From: Cymbidium sinense
Taxonomy: Eukaryota > Streptophyta > Magnoliopsida > Asparagales > Orchidaceae
Reading direction: 5' to 3'
Assembly: GCA_021442155.1 (NCBI GenBank)
Contig: CM038228.1
Span: 11,883,179-11,947,178, forward strand
DNA length: 64,000 nt
In this document: positions 1 to 13,700 of the stretch, piece by piece
How the letters are laid out: the number at the start of each line of letters is the position of its first letter
Position numbering within the stretch: position 1 is the first letter of the stretch
Program-made: the position numbers and the translations under genes
Notes under the pieces: generated by a model
The model's database searches: none
The model's input: only the letters and a program-made list of their open reading frames with translations
What the model was told of the DNA's origin: nothing

Positions 1-549
1 TTTTCTTGGGTTCACCTCAAACCTCAACATCAAGGAAGGTTTGCAAGTTGCAGAAACTTCAAGGAAAGGGGAGCTTCAGCGGCAAGCATGTGTCAACCAG
101 ATAGCCAAATAGTGCAACCACCTGAGCCTCAGTCCACCATTCCAACTACTTCTATTACAACTTCTTCTTCTTCTTGTAGACATCTTGTATGATGGATGAG
201 GGCATCAAATCCTCACCCTCTTACTTTACTTGATTTCTACTATGTACCTCTATCAAAAAATTGAAGAATAAAGCTAGCTTGAATTATATTTGTGTCGCCG
301 ATGGGTTATCTAAATCTATTCTAATAACTCTTCAAGTCTAATAACAACTATAATAATTTTGATCTTCTCTTTCTATTGAGTTGGATTTTTCCTACTCTAT
401 GGGTTCACCTCTTGAGATAGACTTGGAATCATTTGATTTTTAGGGTCCCATAGGAGAAGGTGAGCGATGTGCAAGTAGAAACCTTCCATTACCACGAGAT
501 CAGAAGTCAACCTCAGTGGTGAGGTTCTACCTCTAGGGCACACCTCAAG

Positions 550-1130
550 ATGAGGAAAACAAGTCATTGGTTTAGAGGATCAGAAGCCCCTCCAAATGCT
601 CCACCCTTGGATATGCTTGTGGAGGATCAAGGTGGACTACAATGTCTCTCTCACCTAAGAAAGTTTCCATCTAAGCTAAGCATATATGATGCCCTTATCT
701 TATCCAAAGATGATGGAATCATTAATCAAGGCTCTCTTGATCCGAGATATGCTTAGCTGACTATTGTGGAGGAGGCACATTATTCTAGAAATCGGATCAC
801 TTTCACAAATGAAGACCTTCTTGGGGACATGGAGCACAATCCCCTACATTAGTTGACATGGGTGATTTAGACTTTGGAGTTCTCATCGATCCGTGCATGT
901 GAACATTATGAGTCTAAAGACCCTTCTATTTGAGGATCGACATCTCCACTCGGAGATCGGATGATGTTGAGAGGATTCAATGAACAAGGAGAGCGAGCTT
1001 TAGGCTCCATAGTGTTACTTTTGGAGATAGGTGATTGAAAGACTGAAGCCAAGTTTTATATCATTGATTCAAATACTTTGTTCATCACTTTGCTCAGTAG
1101 GCCCTGGATACATCGAATAAGATGATTTCC
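550..1130 (+). pseudogene. gag-pol linker and aspartic protease remnant (element L)
   Basis: The open piece at 550-756 contains LSIYDALILSKD, which matches the conserved stretch just upstream of the protease in plant gypsy polyproteins. It is followed in shifted frames by ITFTNEDLLGDMEHN (about 800-840) and RALGSIVLLLEIGD (about 995-1035). Then come KFYIIDSN and LLSRPWIHR (about 1050-1115), the usual protease C-terminal block. The catalytic Asp segment is not intact. The homologous block in the other copy is at about 59680-60260. The enzyme would have cut the polyprotein during particle maturation; here it is non-functional. Confidence 0.75.
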
Positions 1131-2329
1131 TCCCTCCATTGTGCATCAAGTTCGGAAGGATGGGATTGAGTTGTCAAAGGAGATGAAAAGCCATTTTAGT
1201 TAGAGGTTGAGATATATGAGGATGCGACCTACTATCTTCCTCAAAACACCCTTTCTCATGAACTTGGACAAAATTCAAATTCAAAAGAAAAGAAAATGAA
1301 AAAAAAAAAAAGAAAAAAAAAGAAAAGAAAAATGAAAATCCAAGTGAACAAGAAAGGAGAATTGAAGAAGAAATAGAGCATATCACATTCCACCCACAAT
1401 TCATTCCATCATATGGACATGTGGGTAGGATGACTCAACCTCCACAGGGGAGGTAGAAATAGAGGTAGTTCAGAGGTGGAAGACCCCTGGTTAGCCATCA
1501 CCAGGGTTATGTTCCGTTCATGGGAGTACTCTACTATTCATAGACTTGGAATCCAGCTGGAGGATGAGTCTAATGTGATTAGCATACCAACCAACCCCTC
1601 TCGGGTTTCATTGAGGTGACACTCAGTGACGGCGATGAGAGAGCCTCAGACAAAGCAAAGTATTTCAATCATAATATGTAACTATAGCGGTTAGAAACCT
1701 TAGCTCTAACCTCACTTTCATCTCAAAAGTTGAAGGTTTAGTAGTTAAGGAAGCCCCTGTCTTCAGATATGAAGCGAAGAGATTCTTTTGGGATCATCCT
1801 CAAGTCAAGTTGATGTAAAACTTGAGGAATTCATATAAAGAATTAATGGAATTACCTTTTTAATTGGTACTTATCTTGTGTCTTAATCTTAAAGAAGGGT
1901 TTGATTCCTTATTGGTCATAAGCAAATGTTAGAGTACTTTGAAAAGCTATGGAACAAACATAGGTGAGATGCACAATCAAGATCGGGGGATTGGTATAGT
2001 GGGTCCATCAATGATGACGATTCTTGCTTTGTTGTCAACCATCTCAGTCGATAGGTTCTTTTCACACCAAACCAACTCTTATGAGGATGTGTGTCTAGAA
2101 ACCTCAAATGATTCAGATGTTCTCCAAATCAAAGATGCACCGCCAAAATTTGAAAAGGAGATTCATTCAATAATTAGCAAGCTTAAAGAAATCAACCTCG
2201 GGATATAAGAAAATTCACGCCCGGTATACATCAGTTTGTTGCTGAATGAAGAAGAAATCAATGACTTAGTTAGGCTATTGACTGAGTTTAAGTACTACTT
2301 AGCATGGAGTTATGAATAGATACCCGGAT

Positions 2330-2990
2330 TATCTCCTAATGTAGCAATCCACAAACTAGCAATAGATCCTAATGTTAACCCTATCAAGCAGGCTCCTAGA
2401 TGCATACGATTAGAAATTGAATAATAGGTCATTTTTGAAGTCAATAAACTGATCGATCTTTGGTTTCATCGGGAAGAAAAATACACTTGGTTAGCTCATG
2501 TCATCCCAGTTAAGAAGAAGAATGGCCAAATTACATTGATTTGGGACTTAAATAAGGCATGTCCAGGATGAGTTTCCTCTTCTAGAATTAATGGTGGACA
2601 TCACCTCATCTCATGCAATTTTCTCATGGATGGGTCATCGCTATAACCAAATCAAGATGGCCCCAAGATGAAAGAAACACTACTTTTGAACCCCAGAATC
2701 TAATGTTATAGGTCATGCTTTCTTTAAAATGTTGCTACATACCAATGGGATGACAGATCTTCAATGAACTCATCCATCATCGGTTGAGTGCTTTGATGAT
2801 CTAGTAGTCAGAGAGAAAAGAAGACCATCTCTTTGACTTGAGAGTAGTTTTGAATGGTTAAGATAATATAACCTCAAAATGAATCCACAAAGTGTGCATT
2901 GAGTAGCTTCAGAAATTCTTTGGGTTTGTTGTGACACCGGGAATAGAAATAGATCAAAAGATCAAAGCTATCTTAGAAATGCCACCTCTA
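2330..2990 (+). pseudogene. Ty3/gypsy reverse transcriptase remnant (element L)
   Basis: Readable RT pieces include HKLAIDPNVNPIKQAPR, FHREEKYTWLAHVIPVKKKN and DLNKACP (about 2345-2570). RYNQIKMAP (about 2640-2665) and CFDDLVV follow, the last standing where an active enzyme has YVDD (about 2795-2815). The order and spacing match the fingers-palm part of plant gypsy RT. The catalytic tyrosine-valine is lost and the frame changes several times. The second copy at 61420-62100 keeps YVDD. It would have copied element RNA to DNA in virus-like particles. Inactive. Confidence 0.85.
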
Positions 2991-3029
2991 AGAGTTTAAC
3001 TCAACTTAGATCTTTCTAAGGATGGTTGG

Positions 3030-3560
3030 CATATCTAAGATGCTTTATTTATAACTATCGGGGAGATGCAAGCCATTCTCCGCACTTATCAAAAAGGATG
3101 CCAAGTTTAAGTGGGATGACAAGTGTAATGCATGCCTTTGAAGATATCAAGCATTATTTTGAAGGCTTGGTTCTAGCAACCCTATCCGAGGTCACTCATC
3201 CTACTTGCATTGGATGACTCTCGGTGCTTTTTTGTCCTAAGCCAATGACGAAGGGAAGGAGAGTGCTCTCTACTACCTCAGCTATCATCTGATTCTAGCT
3301 AAAGCAAAGTATCCACCTATTTAGAAATATTACCTAGCTTTGATCTTTGCATCTCAGAAGCTACGACATTATATGCTTTCTCATAAGGTGAACTTGATTT
3401 CCATAACCAATCCACTGCAGTATCTCATGACACGGCCAATGCTATCAGAATTTTGGCATGATGGTCCATGATCTCTCAAGTTTGATATCACATTTTACCC
3501 TCATGCGGTAAAGGACAAGCAGCAAGATTTCTTAACACACTTCCTGATTCTCACTTAGTG
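3030..3560 (+). pseudogene. RT-connected RNase H remnant (element L)
   Basis: Fragments read SALYYLSYHLILAKAKYPP, YYLALIFASQKLRHYMLSHK and FDITFYPHAVKDKQQDFL (about 3265-3545). These match the C-terminal half of the RT-linked RNase H of gypsy elements, which degrades the RNA strand of the hybrid. Several in-frame stops interrupt it. Up to about 3260 the sequence is shared with the right-hand copy, where an inverted LTR breaks in at the equivalent of codons around SALYYLS. Confidence 0.75.
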
Positions 3561-3599
3561 ATGATCTCCTGAACAAATCATGAACTTAGGAGGTTGACA

Positions 3600-3935
3600 A
3601 CCACGATGGGAGATGTATTTTGATGGTGCTGCTTATTTTCATAAATGGGATGCACCATGATCTACTCTTCCAGGAAAGGCGGGGGTAGGAATAGTTCTCT
3701 TAACTCTAAACTGTGATGTGATGAGATTCTTATACTATTTTTCCAATCCCTGCACCAACAATGAAGCTGAGTATAAGGCTTTGATTGTAGATCTGGGGTT
3801 AGCCATCATAATATGTGTCAAGAGCATCAACATCTTTGGGGATTCACAGTTGGTCATCAACAGATTGTGGGTCCTACAGGTTCTCAAACCAAGCTTCATC
3901 ATTACCACAGTATACCATGAAGCTTGAATCACCAT
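3600..3935 (+). pseudogene. Additional RNase H domain (Tat-lineage hallmark), decayed
   Basis: The reading WEMYFDGAA (about 3608) is followed after a short gap by GKAGVGIVLLTLN, then PCTNNEAEYKALIVDLGLA (from about 3745) and FGDSQLVINR (about 3835). The FDG, NNEAEY and GDSQLV blocks carry the Asp-Glu-Asp catalytic core of RNase H1-type enzymes. A second RNase H after the RT-linked one and before integrase is typical of the Tat lineage of Ty3/gypsy. The piece at 3718-3927 is open for 69 codons, but the start of the domain is broken by a stop after GAAYFHKWDAP. Confidence 0.8.
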
Positions 3936-4279
3936 CTACAAGGTTTCCGTAGAGAATGGTAGGATGCTTTGGCCAAACTTGCCAAAGAATTGGCATGTCC
4001 AGAAAATGAGTCCATTCCAATAAGGGTCCAAAATAAACAAGTCATTTCCCTTACTGATGTTGAACTCATCTAGAGACTTTCTCTTGAAGGGGAGGTTGTC
4101 ATTGCCTATAAGGACAAGGAGTTGGATTGGAGGCAACCATTCATAGACTATTTGAACACCGATAAACTACCTCAAGAAAAGTCACAAGCCCATCAGGTGA
4201 AATAGAGAGCTCTCTCTTATGCTCTCGTTGATGGCACCCTTCTCGGCTTTTGATCAAATATGGTTATTTGGATAAACAC

Positions 4280-5222
4280 AAGCCATAGCATTATAACCAA
4301 CACATTCGTGTCTATGGTGCATCAATCGATGAAGATGAAAAGATCAGACTAGGATACTCAGCCTTGATGATTACATAGCATGGATGTAGCTAGAGATGCC
4401 ATCAATGTCGTACAGTGGTCTACACCAACCACCCAACATTCTACACCCTACATTGGCTTCATAGCCATTTGAGTGTTAGGGTACTGACATTATGGGTCTG
4501 ATCGATCCTTCTTCCAAGGGTCATCAGTTCATCTTATCTACCACCGACTACTTTCCAAGTGGGTGGAGGCAATCCCACTTCAGAGGTCAACTCGACATGT
4601 GCTTCAATTTTTCCATGTATATAGGTTGGGGTGCCTCGATGAATTATATCGATAATGTACTATTCAAAAGCAAGATCAACTTCTAGACAGTATAGATTGG
4701 AGATACTCACCATCTACTACTCGAGCAAATAGCAAAGCATTCAACAAAACTCTCATCCAAATACTAAAGAAGACTCTTGATGATAATAAGCGTGGGAATG
4801 AGCGTTGGTTTGAAGCCTTGTGGGACTGCACCACATACCAAACTCCAACTCAATCTATTTTCTTAGTGTATGGGTGCAGTCTCTACCTTTAGAAGTTCAA
4901 CTCCATCACTAAGGATAGCATTGGGCAAGATCACTACTGAGCGAATGCAAAGTTATGGTTAGAAGAGCTCGAAGGTTTGGAGGGAGTCACCTGATGCTGG
5001 GAATCTCAGTTGTATAGGCAAAATGATTCAAGCTCACAGATGGTCTAGGTCTTTCCAAGTAGGAGAACTTGTGTTAGTCAGGAGACCAATTACTTGTGAA
5101 GATGGGAGGCAAGTTTGAACCCACTTGGGAAGGCCCATAGAAGGCTGAGGAGGATCTTATCATTGATTGTAAACACGATGCTTCCAATTAATGGGCTCTA
5201 TTTGAAGAAATATTACCCATAA
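4280..5222 (+). pseudogene. Ty3/gypsy integrase remnant (element L)
   Basis: A degenerate zinc-binding piece (RCHQCRTVVYTNHP, about 4397) precedes the core MGLIDPSSKGHQFILSTTDY (4492-4550). Weaker pieces around 4730-4870 match LIQILKKTLDDNKR and EALWDCTTYQTPTQS. The C-terminal end reads INGLYLKKYYP and stops at about 5219-5221, which is the standard end of gypsy pol. The DDE acidic residues are not all recoverable. It would insert the cDNA into host DNA; here it is disrupted by frameshifts and stops. No coding trace follows it. Confidence 0.8.
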
Positions 5223-7786
5223 ATCATGTTTGAAAATAATTATCAACAAAAGAATAAAAAAATCATTTCATTTCATCAAAATCTTCTCTTCTTTTTTGAA
5301 GCATTTTTTTTTGCTTGTCTTGCCATGCATGGTGTGTAAGAGTCCCCAGACATCTATCCTCTTTCACAACACCATCAAACACCATCTCCCTATTAGAATA
5401 GGTGTGAGAGAACCCAAGAGGCATCTATTTGATTAACATTAAGTTAGGTGTGAGAGAACCCCGACATCCTTTCTTAGTGGGAATCAATTGCCATCATGGC
5501 ACCATTTCATCAAAAGCGTGTTTAGGTGTGAAGAAGCGTCTATTCCTTTAACACAAGCAAAAAAACACATATCTTTTCTCGCTATTTTGATGTGAGCAAG
5601 CCCCTTTGCACTCACTCATTAGTTGGTCTGGTCAACCGCTAGTATGTCACCCGTGGTCACTTGTTTGGAAGATGTGAGTCTTTCTTCACACCATTACAAA
5701 CTATGGCCTTGTTAATTTGGTAGACATCACTTTCATTAGTAAACCCTCATGTTGATTTTATTTAAGAATGTGAGTCCCAGAGCTTTCTTCTTGAACTAAT
5801 CATCATGATCTAACTAGGTTGAGTATATTTGAGGTTTAGGATAAGTCCCGGCTCCTTTCTCTTGACTACATTTGAGTCGATGTAAGTCCCCGGTGGCATT
5901 CACTCAATATTAGGTGGATGGCACGAGGCAGACTATCCCAAATCGTTTCACATGAGGATGTGAGTCCCAAAGCTTTCTTCAGGCTTGTTGCAAATCGATG
6001 GGCACCTTAGGTTGGTTGATGTTCTATCGCGACTCAGTGGATACACACTCTTGGCATATGTGAGTCTCACTTTCTCCTTGAGTTGACCATGAATACTATT
6101 TGATATATGACTAGCCATGTCATCTTTTTCTAGGTTTTGGATCAAGCCCTCTCCCTAGGCATTCTATTTGGATCATGTCCTTGCTGACCCCATTTAGACT
6201 TGGGTTACTCTTGGATCAGTCCCCACTAGTAGCCACCCCTTTGGTTGAAGAATTTGTTCAATGGATATGCAGATTCTCCTTTGGTTCAATAAATCTGAGA
6301 TAGGTCGTGCATCTTCTCAATTTGATCCCTACTAACAGGTCCATGATAAATAAACAAATAAACAAATTAATTGCTTGTGGATTATTCAAAAAAGGGCCTC
6401 TTTCCCCAGCAGCATCCCATCTTTAGGGTAGTATCAGAACTCCTTATGGGAATTGCATTCTTGAGTCGATAAATCCACGGGTTGGTACTCACTCGTTGCC
6501 CACGTCGGGTTCAATCTATTTTTCCACAAGCAGTTATCCGGCATCATTCCTAGAAGATGTAAGATGCATTCTTTCTAGCATGACATCAAACCGTGAGGCG
6601 GAGGTGATCAATTTGTTAATTGATCACCCTAGTGATCTTTGTAGTGGAAGATGTAGTCCCAAGCTTTCTTCCCTTGAATTGATCATTGCAACCAAAAGGG
6701 CACTCCTTTGGTCGGATAGTTCTCCCTGGTGGAAGTTATTCCCTTTGGTTATAAATCTAAGATAATAAGCTCTTTCTGGTATGATCCATTACAAACCAAT
6801 AAATAAAAATGAAACTAATCTTGACTAATATTTAAATCCCCTAAATTCACTCAATAGTCTAGGTTGGGATTGTTCCTTTGCCAATCAATCATCCCAGTGG
6901 TTCCTTATTTTGGAAGATGTGAGTACTTTTTCTTCTAACTTGATTGCAAAGGTATCCTGGTTGGTTAGTCTACCTTATGGTTGGTAGACTCCCTTTGGAT
7001 TAGTAAATCGAGTTATTGGAACATGGCCCTACTTTAGTCCATCATAAATCGATGGACCCATCAAAATAATTAAAAATGAAATTAATCTTCATCTTTGAGT
7101 TGATCTAAGTCCCCAGTGGCATTCACTCAATAGTCCTAGGTTGGGTTCAATTGTTGCCTATGGATCACCCCACAGTCCCTACTTTGGAGGATGTAATAAT
7201 TATTCTTCCTATAGCAGAAAATCCTTTGGTTTGGTCCTACTATGTGTTTAGTAGACTACCCCTTTGAATTGATAAATTTGAGCTAGGTCTGGGCCTCCAT
7301 GGCTCCTACTTTCAGTGCGATCCATCTCAAACCAATAGGCCCCATCTCAAAATCCAAAACTAAAAATCTGAAATACATTCAACCCTCCTCCCTCAGTGGA
7401 GTCAAACAACAAACAAAATAAATCCAATCAATTCTCCCCTAGTGGAGTCAATAAAATAAAAATAATTAAATAATTAAATAAATCAAATCAATTTCTCTCT
7501 AGTGAGACTCAAATCAAACCTCTCATCCCCTTGTGGATGATTCGAACATATTTCCCTAGTGAAAGGCCCACATACTCTATCCCTAGTGGATTCCTCCTTC
7601 CCTCTCCCATGTCCTTCACATGAGTAGAGTCACATTCCACTAAGCTCTAGATTCCTTCTACACCTTGGGTTAGGAGTAGATCTTTTCTATTAGTGTTTGT
7701 GATTGTTCGATATTGTTGATCATTTCAGTCAACACTAATACATGCGGTGTTCCTTGCCAATCACACCACACCTATTGGGTGCCCTT
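5223..7786 (+). repeat. 3' noncoding region of element L with degenerate about 270 bp repeats
   Basis: No coding homology between the pol stop and the LTR. The stretch is built of diverged repeats. The words ATTCACTCAATA, CTAGGTTGGG, GATGTGAGT, CCCTTTGGATT and TAGTAGACT recur in the same order, with clear phase points at about 5898, 6845 and 7121 (the last two 276 bp apart). Earlier units around 5400-6400 are more diverged. Short open frames here, for example 6496-6765, are fortuitous. A purine-rich polypurine tract just before the LTR is not recognisable. Confidence 0.6.
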
Positions 7787-10700
7787 TGTTAACCTCATTT
7801 TTAAGATGAGCTCTCAACCCCTCCTTCTTAGACATAGGACTTCTCTTAGACTTTAAGAGTTTCTTAGTCTTAAGACACTTCTAGTGATTATGTGACACTC
7901 AACTAGCCACAAGACTTAGAAGAGTTAGCCATAGGAATAGGTCATGCCTTGGGGTGTTAGAAGATTTGCTACCCTATAGCCAAATCCTCACTTTCTTCTT
8001 CAAGTCAAAACTCCAAACTCATATCAACTCCAACTCTAACTGAATTCAATGGATTTTCTTCATGAATCAATTTCCAAATAACTAAAACCATGATTGAATC
8101 CCATGATTGATTCCAAATTGCAAAATATTTCCTAAGTCCTTTGATGCCCTCTCATGGACTTAGCCTAAATCAAATCTAAATCATTCGAATTCAAGAAATT
8201 TTCTCACAGCCCATTTATATTCTCATTTATATTCACATATATAAATGAAATATAAATTCAAATCAATCAAACCAAATTCAAAATTCAAATCCAAATCAAA
8301 ATCTTTCTAAGTCATTTTGATTCCCTCTCATGGACTTAGCCTAAATCAAATCTAAATTCAAATTCAAGGAATTTTCTCACTTATTTATATTCTCATTTAT
8401 ATTCATAAATATAAATGAAATATAAATTCAAATATCCAAAAAAATCAATTCAAAATCAAATCTAAATTCAACCAAAATTCAACCTAAGCCTTTCAAGTCA
8501 AATTCTGGAACTTAGCCAAATCAAATTCAAGTCAAGTAAATCCCTTGATTTTTCTTCATGATTCAATCAATCATTCAATCATGAATCCAAATATAAACAC
8601 AAACATCAATCATCAAACCAAAACTAAATTCAAAAATCAAACCCAAGTCAAACTCATTTCACCCCTTTGAACTTGAAATTGTCAAGTGAATCAAAACCCA
8701 TTTGACTTCAAATCACTTGCAAATGGATTTATATTTCATAAGTCCATATGTGAGTTTATTCAAACTCAAATCAAGCTTTGATCAATGCATTTGACTTACT
8801 TATGCTCACTTGATCCAAAGTGGCCTAAAGTACCTTTATGAGCCAAATTATAATCCTAACCAAATTGGATTGAACTAAGCTCATCTAAGCCGCACATTGT
8901 GAGCAACAATCATCATGAGATGATCAATCACTCAAATTGGGTCAAACCAAGTCAAACCTAAGGGTTGACCAAGTCAACACTTAGCCAAAATAAAATATAA
9001 ACTAGCCAAAATTCACCATAGGCCAAATTGATTGAAATCATTGATCAAAACTCATTCATGGTCAATATTTGAACTTGACCAAGTCATCATTTGAACCTAA
9101 CCTAGCGCCATGGCTTAAGTTGACTTGACTAAAAGTCAAAATGTGTCAAAACTTGATCTAAGCCAAATTGATTGAAACTAATGGGTCAAGTTCATTCCAA
9201 ATCATTTATTGAACTTGACCAAAACCAAACCCCTATTGGCCAACTAAACCTAACCTTGACTTTGAACCCAACTTGACCTAAAGGGTCAAATTGAGCCAAA
9301 TCCAAATATAAATCAAATTGATTGAAAACAAAGATGGAAATCCCTTTCAAATGAATAACTAAACATAAACCAACCCATGACCTAACCCAAATAGGTCAAA
9401 TTGATAAAATTGGTCATATTGGTCAACTTGACCCATTTGACCTAAATGAAATCAAATGAACCAAATTCAAATATGAATCAAATTGAACCAAACCAAAGAT
9501 GCCAACATATTTCAAATGGTCATTTGAACATGATCCAACCCTTGGTTTGACCCAATTTGACCAATTGGTCAAGTTGACCCATTTTGACCTAAATGGGTCA
9601 ACATGAGCCAAATCACATCAAACCAACTCCAAATTCAATGAAACTTGGCCCAACCTATTTTACAATCATACCAAACATATTCAAACTAGAATCAAGGTCA
9701 AATGACCATTTTACCCCTAGTTCATAGGGTAACCTAAAATCAAAACTACTTGGAATTTGATCAATTCCTTTTCATGGACACTTGGCATCCTCTTAGTGGA
9801 CCAAATGGTCATTAATGGGCATGATGCACATGACCCATTGGGTTTGGGTCAGCCAAACCCAACCCAAGATCAAAATCGGCCACTTCCTTCAAATTGAGCA
9901 CATGGAAATCCTTCCTCCACTCAATTAAGCACATGGCAAGCTTACCACTCCACTCCTCTAACCAAACTGAATGACATGCCACCTCTAACAGCCTAACAAA
10001 CCCACTCAAGGAGTTCAATTGGATCAAAATGGAAAGGAAGCTTGTGGTCATCTGATTCACCTAGGGGGACATATACTCCCCCTAATTTCACTTGAATTTC
10101 ATTTTCTCCTATTCGATTGAAACATGGGAACTCAAAGAAAGTGATTCCAAGCTCCCCCAAGGTTTCTTAGGCATTTTCTATTTCCCCATTTTTGAATTTC
10201 TTCAAACTGAAAATGGGGGAGCTCAAGGGAAATTCAATCTCACTCAATACTCTGAGCTAGTCCAATTCACTTTATAAGCACATTGAGGGAACTCAATGGA
10301 GCTCACCCAAGCCTTCACATAAGTTCTCCAAGCAAGGTAGGAGTGTTCTTGATTAAGATCGAGCCTACTTGAAGGTTAACTTGGCCCATAGAAAGATCCA
10401 TCCAATCTCAACACCTCAAACCTTCAACAAGGTTTCATCTCCACTAAACGAAGCTACTTCAAGGAATTCAAGTGCAGGTGATAGCCTCTGCCAAGGTATG
10501 CCATTAAACCGAGCATAATTTCCACTCCTTTTGGTCCTTTGTGAAGGGAAGTTTCACCCTATGCAAAGTTAGCCATTGGATGTGTTCCCCTTTACTCTAA
10601 GATGGTGTGGGTTGAATTTAGTTTTAATCTGAGCTCAATCGAGCTCGAATCTTCCCCTAGAAGATGGACGATGGCTGTCTCCCGCTAGGAAGATCATGGA

Positions 10701-13700
10701 TGGATCATGGGTCATCCATCCTTTTTGGATGGATGCCATGATCAAGTAGATATTCATTTAATTTAATACCGGGCTTAATCTCAACCATCTAATCCTTGAT
10801 CGGACGGATGGGGTGAAAGTGTGTAACACCGCCGCTGGCATAGTGCTATGACATGGCAACTTAAATAGCATCTCCCATCATGCCACGTAAAAAGTGCGCA
10901 CTGCGTCAGCCTCCACATGGCGCCGACAAGATTAGCTATTTAATTAGAGGATTTATTTAATTATCCTTAATCATGAAAACTTCATAATTGCATAACTAAT
11001 TCTAAAAAAATCCTTAAAAATATAAGTAAAAAAGCATTGGAAAGATAATTTAGAAGAATGTTCTAAAATTAATTTCACTAGATTTTGAATAGTATATTTT
11101 CCTTAATTAAAGTTTTAATGAAAACCTAATAATCATAATTACTCCCTAATTATCCCACTGATTAATCTCAAACTTCTCATGTGCATTTAGGGGAATGACT
11201 TCTACCTCCCCTAATTTTCTTGAGATTTTTGGATGGGTTAAATAGGGAGATCAATTGATGAATCCTTAATTACTCTCTTTATATAATTAAGGATAATTAA
11301 GCATATGAATAGTGGTTTAATCCTTTATTAAGTTAATTAAGCCTTGCTTAAGTAGGGAAGAGATTTATGGAATGGATTTGGTGAATTTTTCCTAAGCCAT
11401 TCCCTAAACCCCTTTCCTTCCTTAATCTAAACTTGAATAAGGATTAACCCCCTAATCACTTGCTTAATTAATTTGATAAAAATTTTCAAAACATCTCAGA
11501 ACTTAATCAATCCATCTTGGGTAGATGCTTAGGTGTTTAATAGCCTAAGTGGCTTAAGGAAATCAAAACATAATCCACATGTGTGGGAAGGGTCATGAAA
11601 GTACTTAACTTAAACCCCTTGCATTTAATTAATCATTAATTATAAGCCAAATGCATTAGGCCCTTTTCTTATTAGGTGCATTGCTGATTTAAATTCCTTA
11701 TGTGATTTTATGTCATATCATTAGCTCATAATTATTTGGTTAACTATGCTAAGGTGGTATGGGTAATGGGTAATAAATACACTTAATGTACACCCTAACC
11801 TAACTAAATTATAAAATTGACCTAATCATCTAAAAAATTAAACAAAAATAACATACACATGTGAGAATGGGTTAGGACCAGCAAACTCACCTCACATTTC
11901 TCAAATTGAAATCAAACTCAAACAAAATTCAAACTCTCTTTAAAATAAATTTGATTTCTTTAAATAATTATATTCTATAGGATTATCTTTAGGAATTAAT
12001 TAGGGTGAATGAATTTACATTGCTTTCACCACTTTATTTCTTTCCTAGCATGTTATATGTGTATGTCATACGAAAGTCATGCATTTAAAAATAAAAATTA
12101 AAATGAAATATTTCCTTTATGTTAAATTGCATATTTTGGCTAAAGTAAGAATATGAATGGCTATTATCACTATTAAATTCAAAATTATTTTCAAAATTTA
12201 TAAATCAAACATTAAAATTGAAAGGTATGCTACTTATAATTCTTTATAAGCTTGCATGTGAGAAATATAAAGATATGTATTATGTGTCTTTGATTCTCCC
12301 TCTCTTTCTTAACATAAAATTGTATAGATTGCAAAGTGTATAGTCCATTTGAAAAACACATAACATTTGCTCAAATCCATTGTTATACACTCCTATGTCA
12401 TGACTTAAGAAGGAATTTTATATCACACATATAAATTAAACAACCAAACCAAAAATCAAATAAATATAAACTTTGCATCTTTCTTTGTCCATTTATTTCT
12501 TTTGTACATGCATATATTTAAGAAAAGTGGTATATTAGTCTGGACAATCCTGGGGTTGCGAGGCTTTAAGTAGCCCTAAGTAGGTCTTGTACCTTACACC
12601 CTTTGTGCTAATAATGGCATCGTACTCACTTATGCCTTTCATATATACACATGTGCATATGAATAAAGGATAAAAGAATACCCCCTTTTCTACTTAATGA
12701 AAATCATGCATCATAAAGCATCTAAATTCTCTTAAGCAACACTACTTAGCATTCATCATTAAGGCGTGCTAAATATTTTCATTAGCATGTATAGATATGC
12801 TTAAGATTCATCCATATGCATGTTATATATGTTGGGAAAAAATAAAGTGGTGTGTGTTTTGTGATATTATTTCACTTTACTTAATCTTAAAATGCATTTT
12901 CTTTTTACTAGGTTTGTTTAGAGTTATTCTAAACTTAGGATTAACTAAAACACATAAGAAAATATTCACTAAATAAAATCAAACATGAATCTACTTTAGA
13001 AATTACTTAGGGTAGGGAAGGAAAGAGAAGTTCCCTTCTCTTTTCTCTCTCTTTATAACTTAGTAATTAATTGTAGGAATCACCTAAACTAAATAAAAAA
13101 TACAAAATAAAATTAACCCAAAATAACTAAACAATTTAAATTAAAACCATCCTCCAAGTTGAACATTTTCATACTTAGAAAATCTAAACCATAAACCCAT
13201 AGCTAAGCATACCACACAAACCTTTTAAAACACACACATTAGACTAAGTCATCATTTCTAGCCTTAGATTAGGACGGTGCATGATTTTATGTTTGATTTT
13301 ATTTTGAGATGTATTATTTTTAGTTTGGATGTTAAGATGTATGTGCGTAGACTGAATGGTAGGACGATTTAGTCTAATCATTATCTTCTGTAGGGGATTG
13401 TGCTTAAGGGGTGCTATAATAAATAAAAATATAAATACTTTTATTGTGCGGGTGTTTATACCCCTAAGCATAATCCAATAGGCTTGATGGACTTGATTAC
13501 CCATGTGCGGGGTGTTAAGTCCAATATACATGCTTGGAATTTGTATGGTTTGTTTAGTTAATCTCTATTTTGTAGGTGTTAGTTAGATTTACTTTTCTTT
13601 TCATGTAATTTTGCAATTAGGATTCTTGGAATGATTATTTTGGGGGATTAAGATGAGCATTGATTATAAGATTTCATCTTATGTACCATGTGAAGCCTTT

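Larger units (their letters stand above)
1..5222 (+). mobile_element. Ty3/gypsy giant element L, internal region (pol), decayed
   Basis: Remnants in all three plus frames give, in order, a protease region (about 550-1130), reverse transcriptase (2330-2990), RT-connected RNase H (3030-3560), a second RNase H (3600-3935) and integrase (4280-5222). This is the Ty3/gypsy order. The additional RNase H between RT-RNase H and integrase is the known hallmark of the plant Tat lineage (Ogre, Retand and relatives). Frames are broken by many stops and small indels, so the copy is dead. Bases 1-3260 align collinearly with 59103-62342, a second copy. The start of the element lies outside the window. The region is followed by a repetitive 3' region and a 7.6 kb LTR in the same orientation. 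Confidence 0.9.

Noticed and set aside
1174..1404. Minus-strand ORF rich in Phe/Ser (and the similar one at 60307-60498)
   Set aside because: It is the antisense of the A/G-rich poly-Lys tract in the protease-RT linker of the gypsy polyprotein.
10269..10277. TATA box of the giant LTR
   Set aside because: The TTTATAAG word is not preserved at the equivalent place in the second LTR, so it is mentioned only as a candidate.
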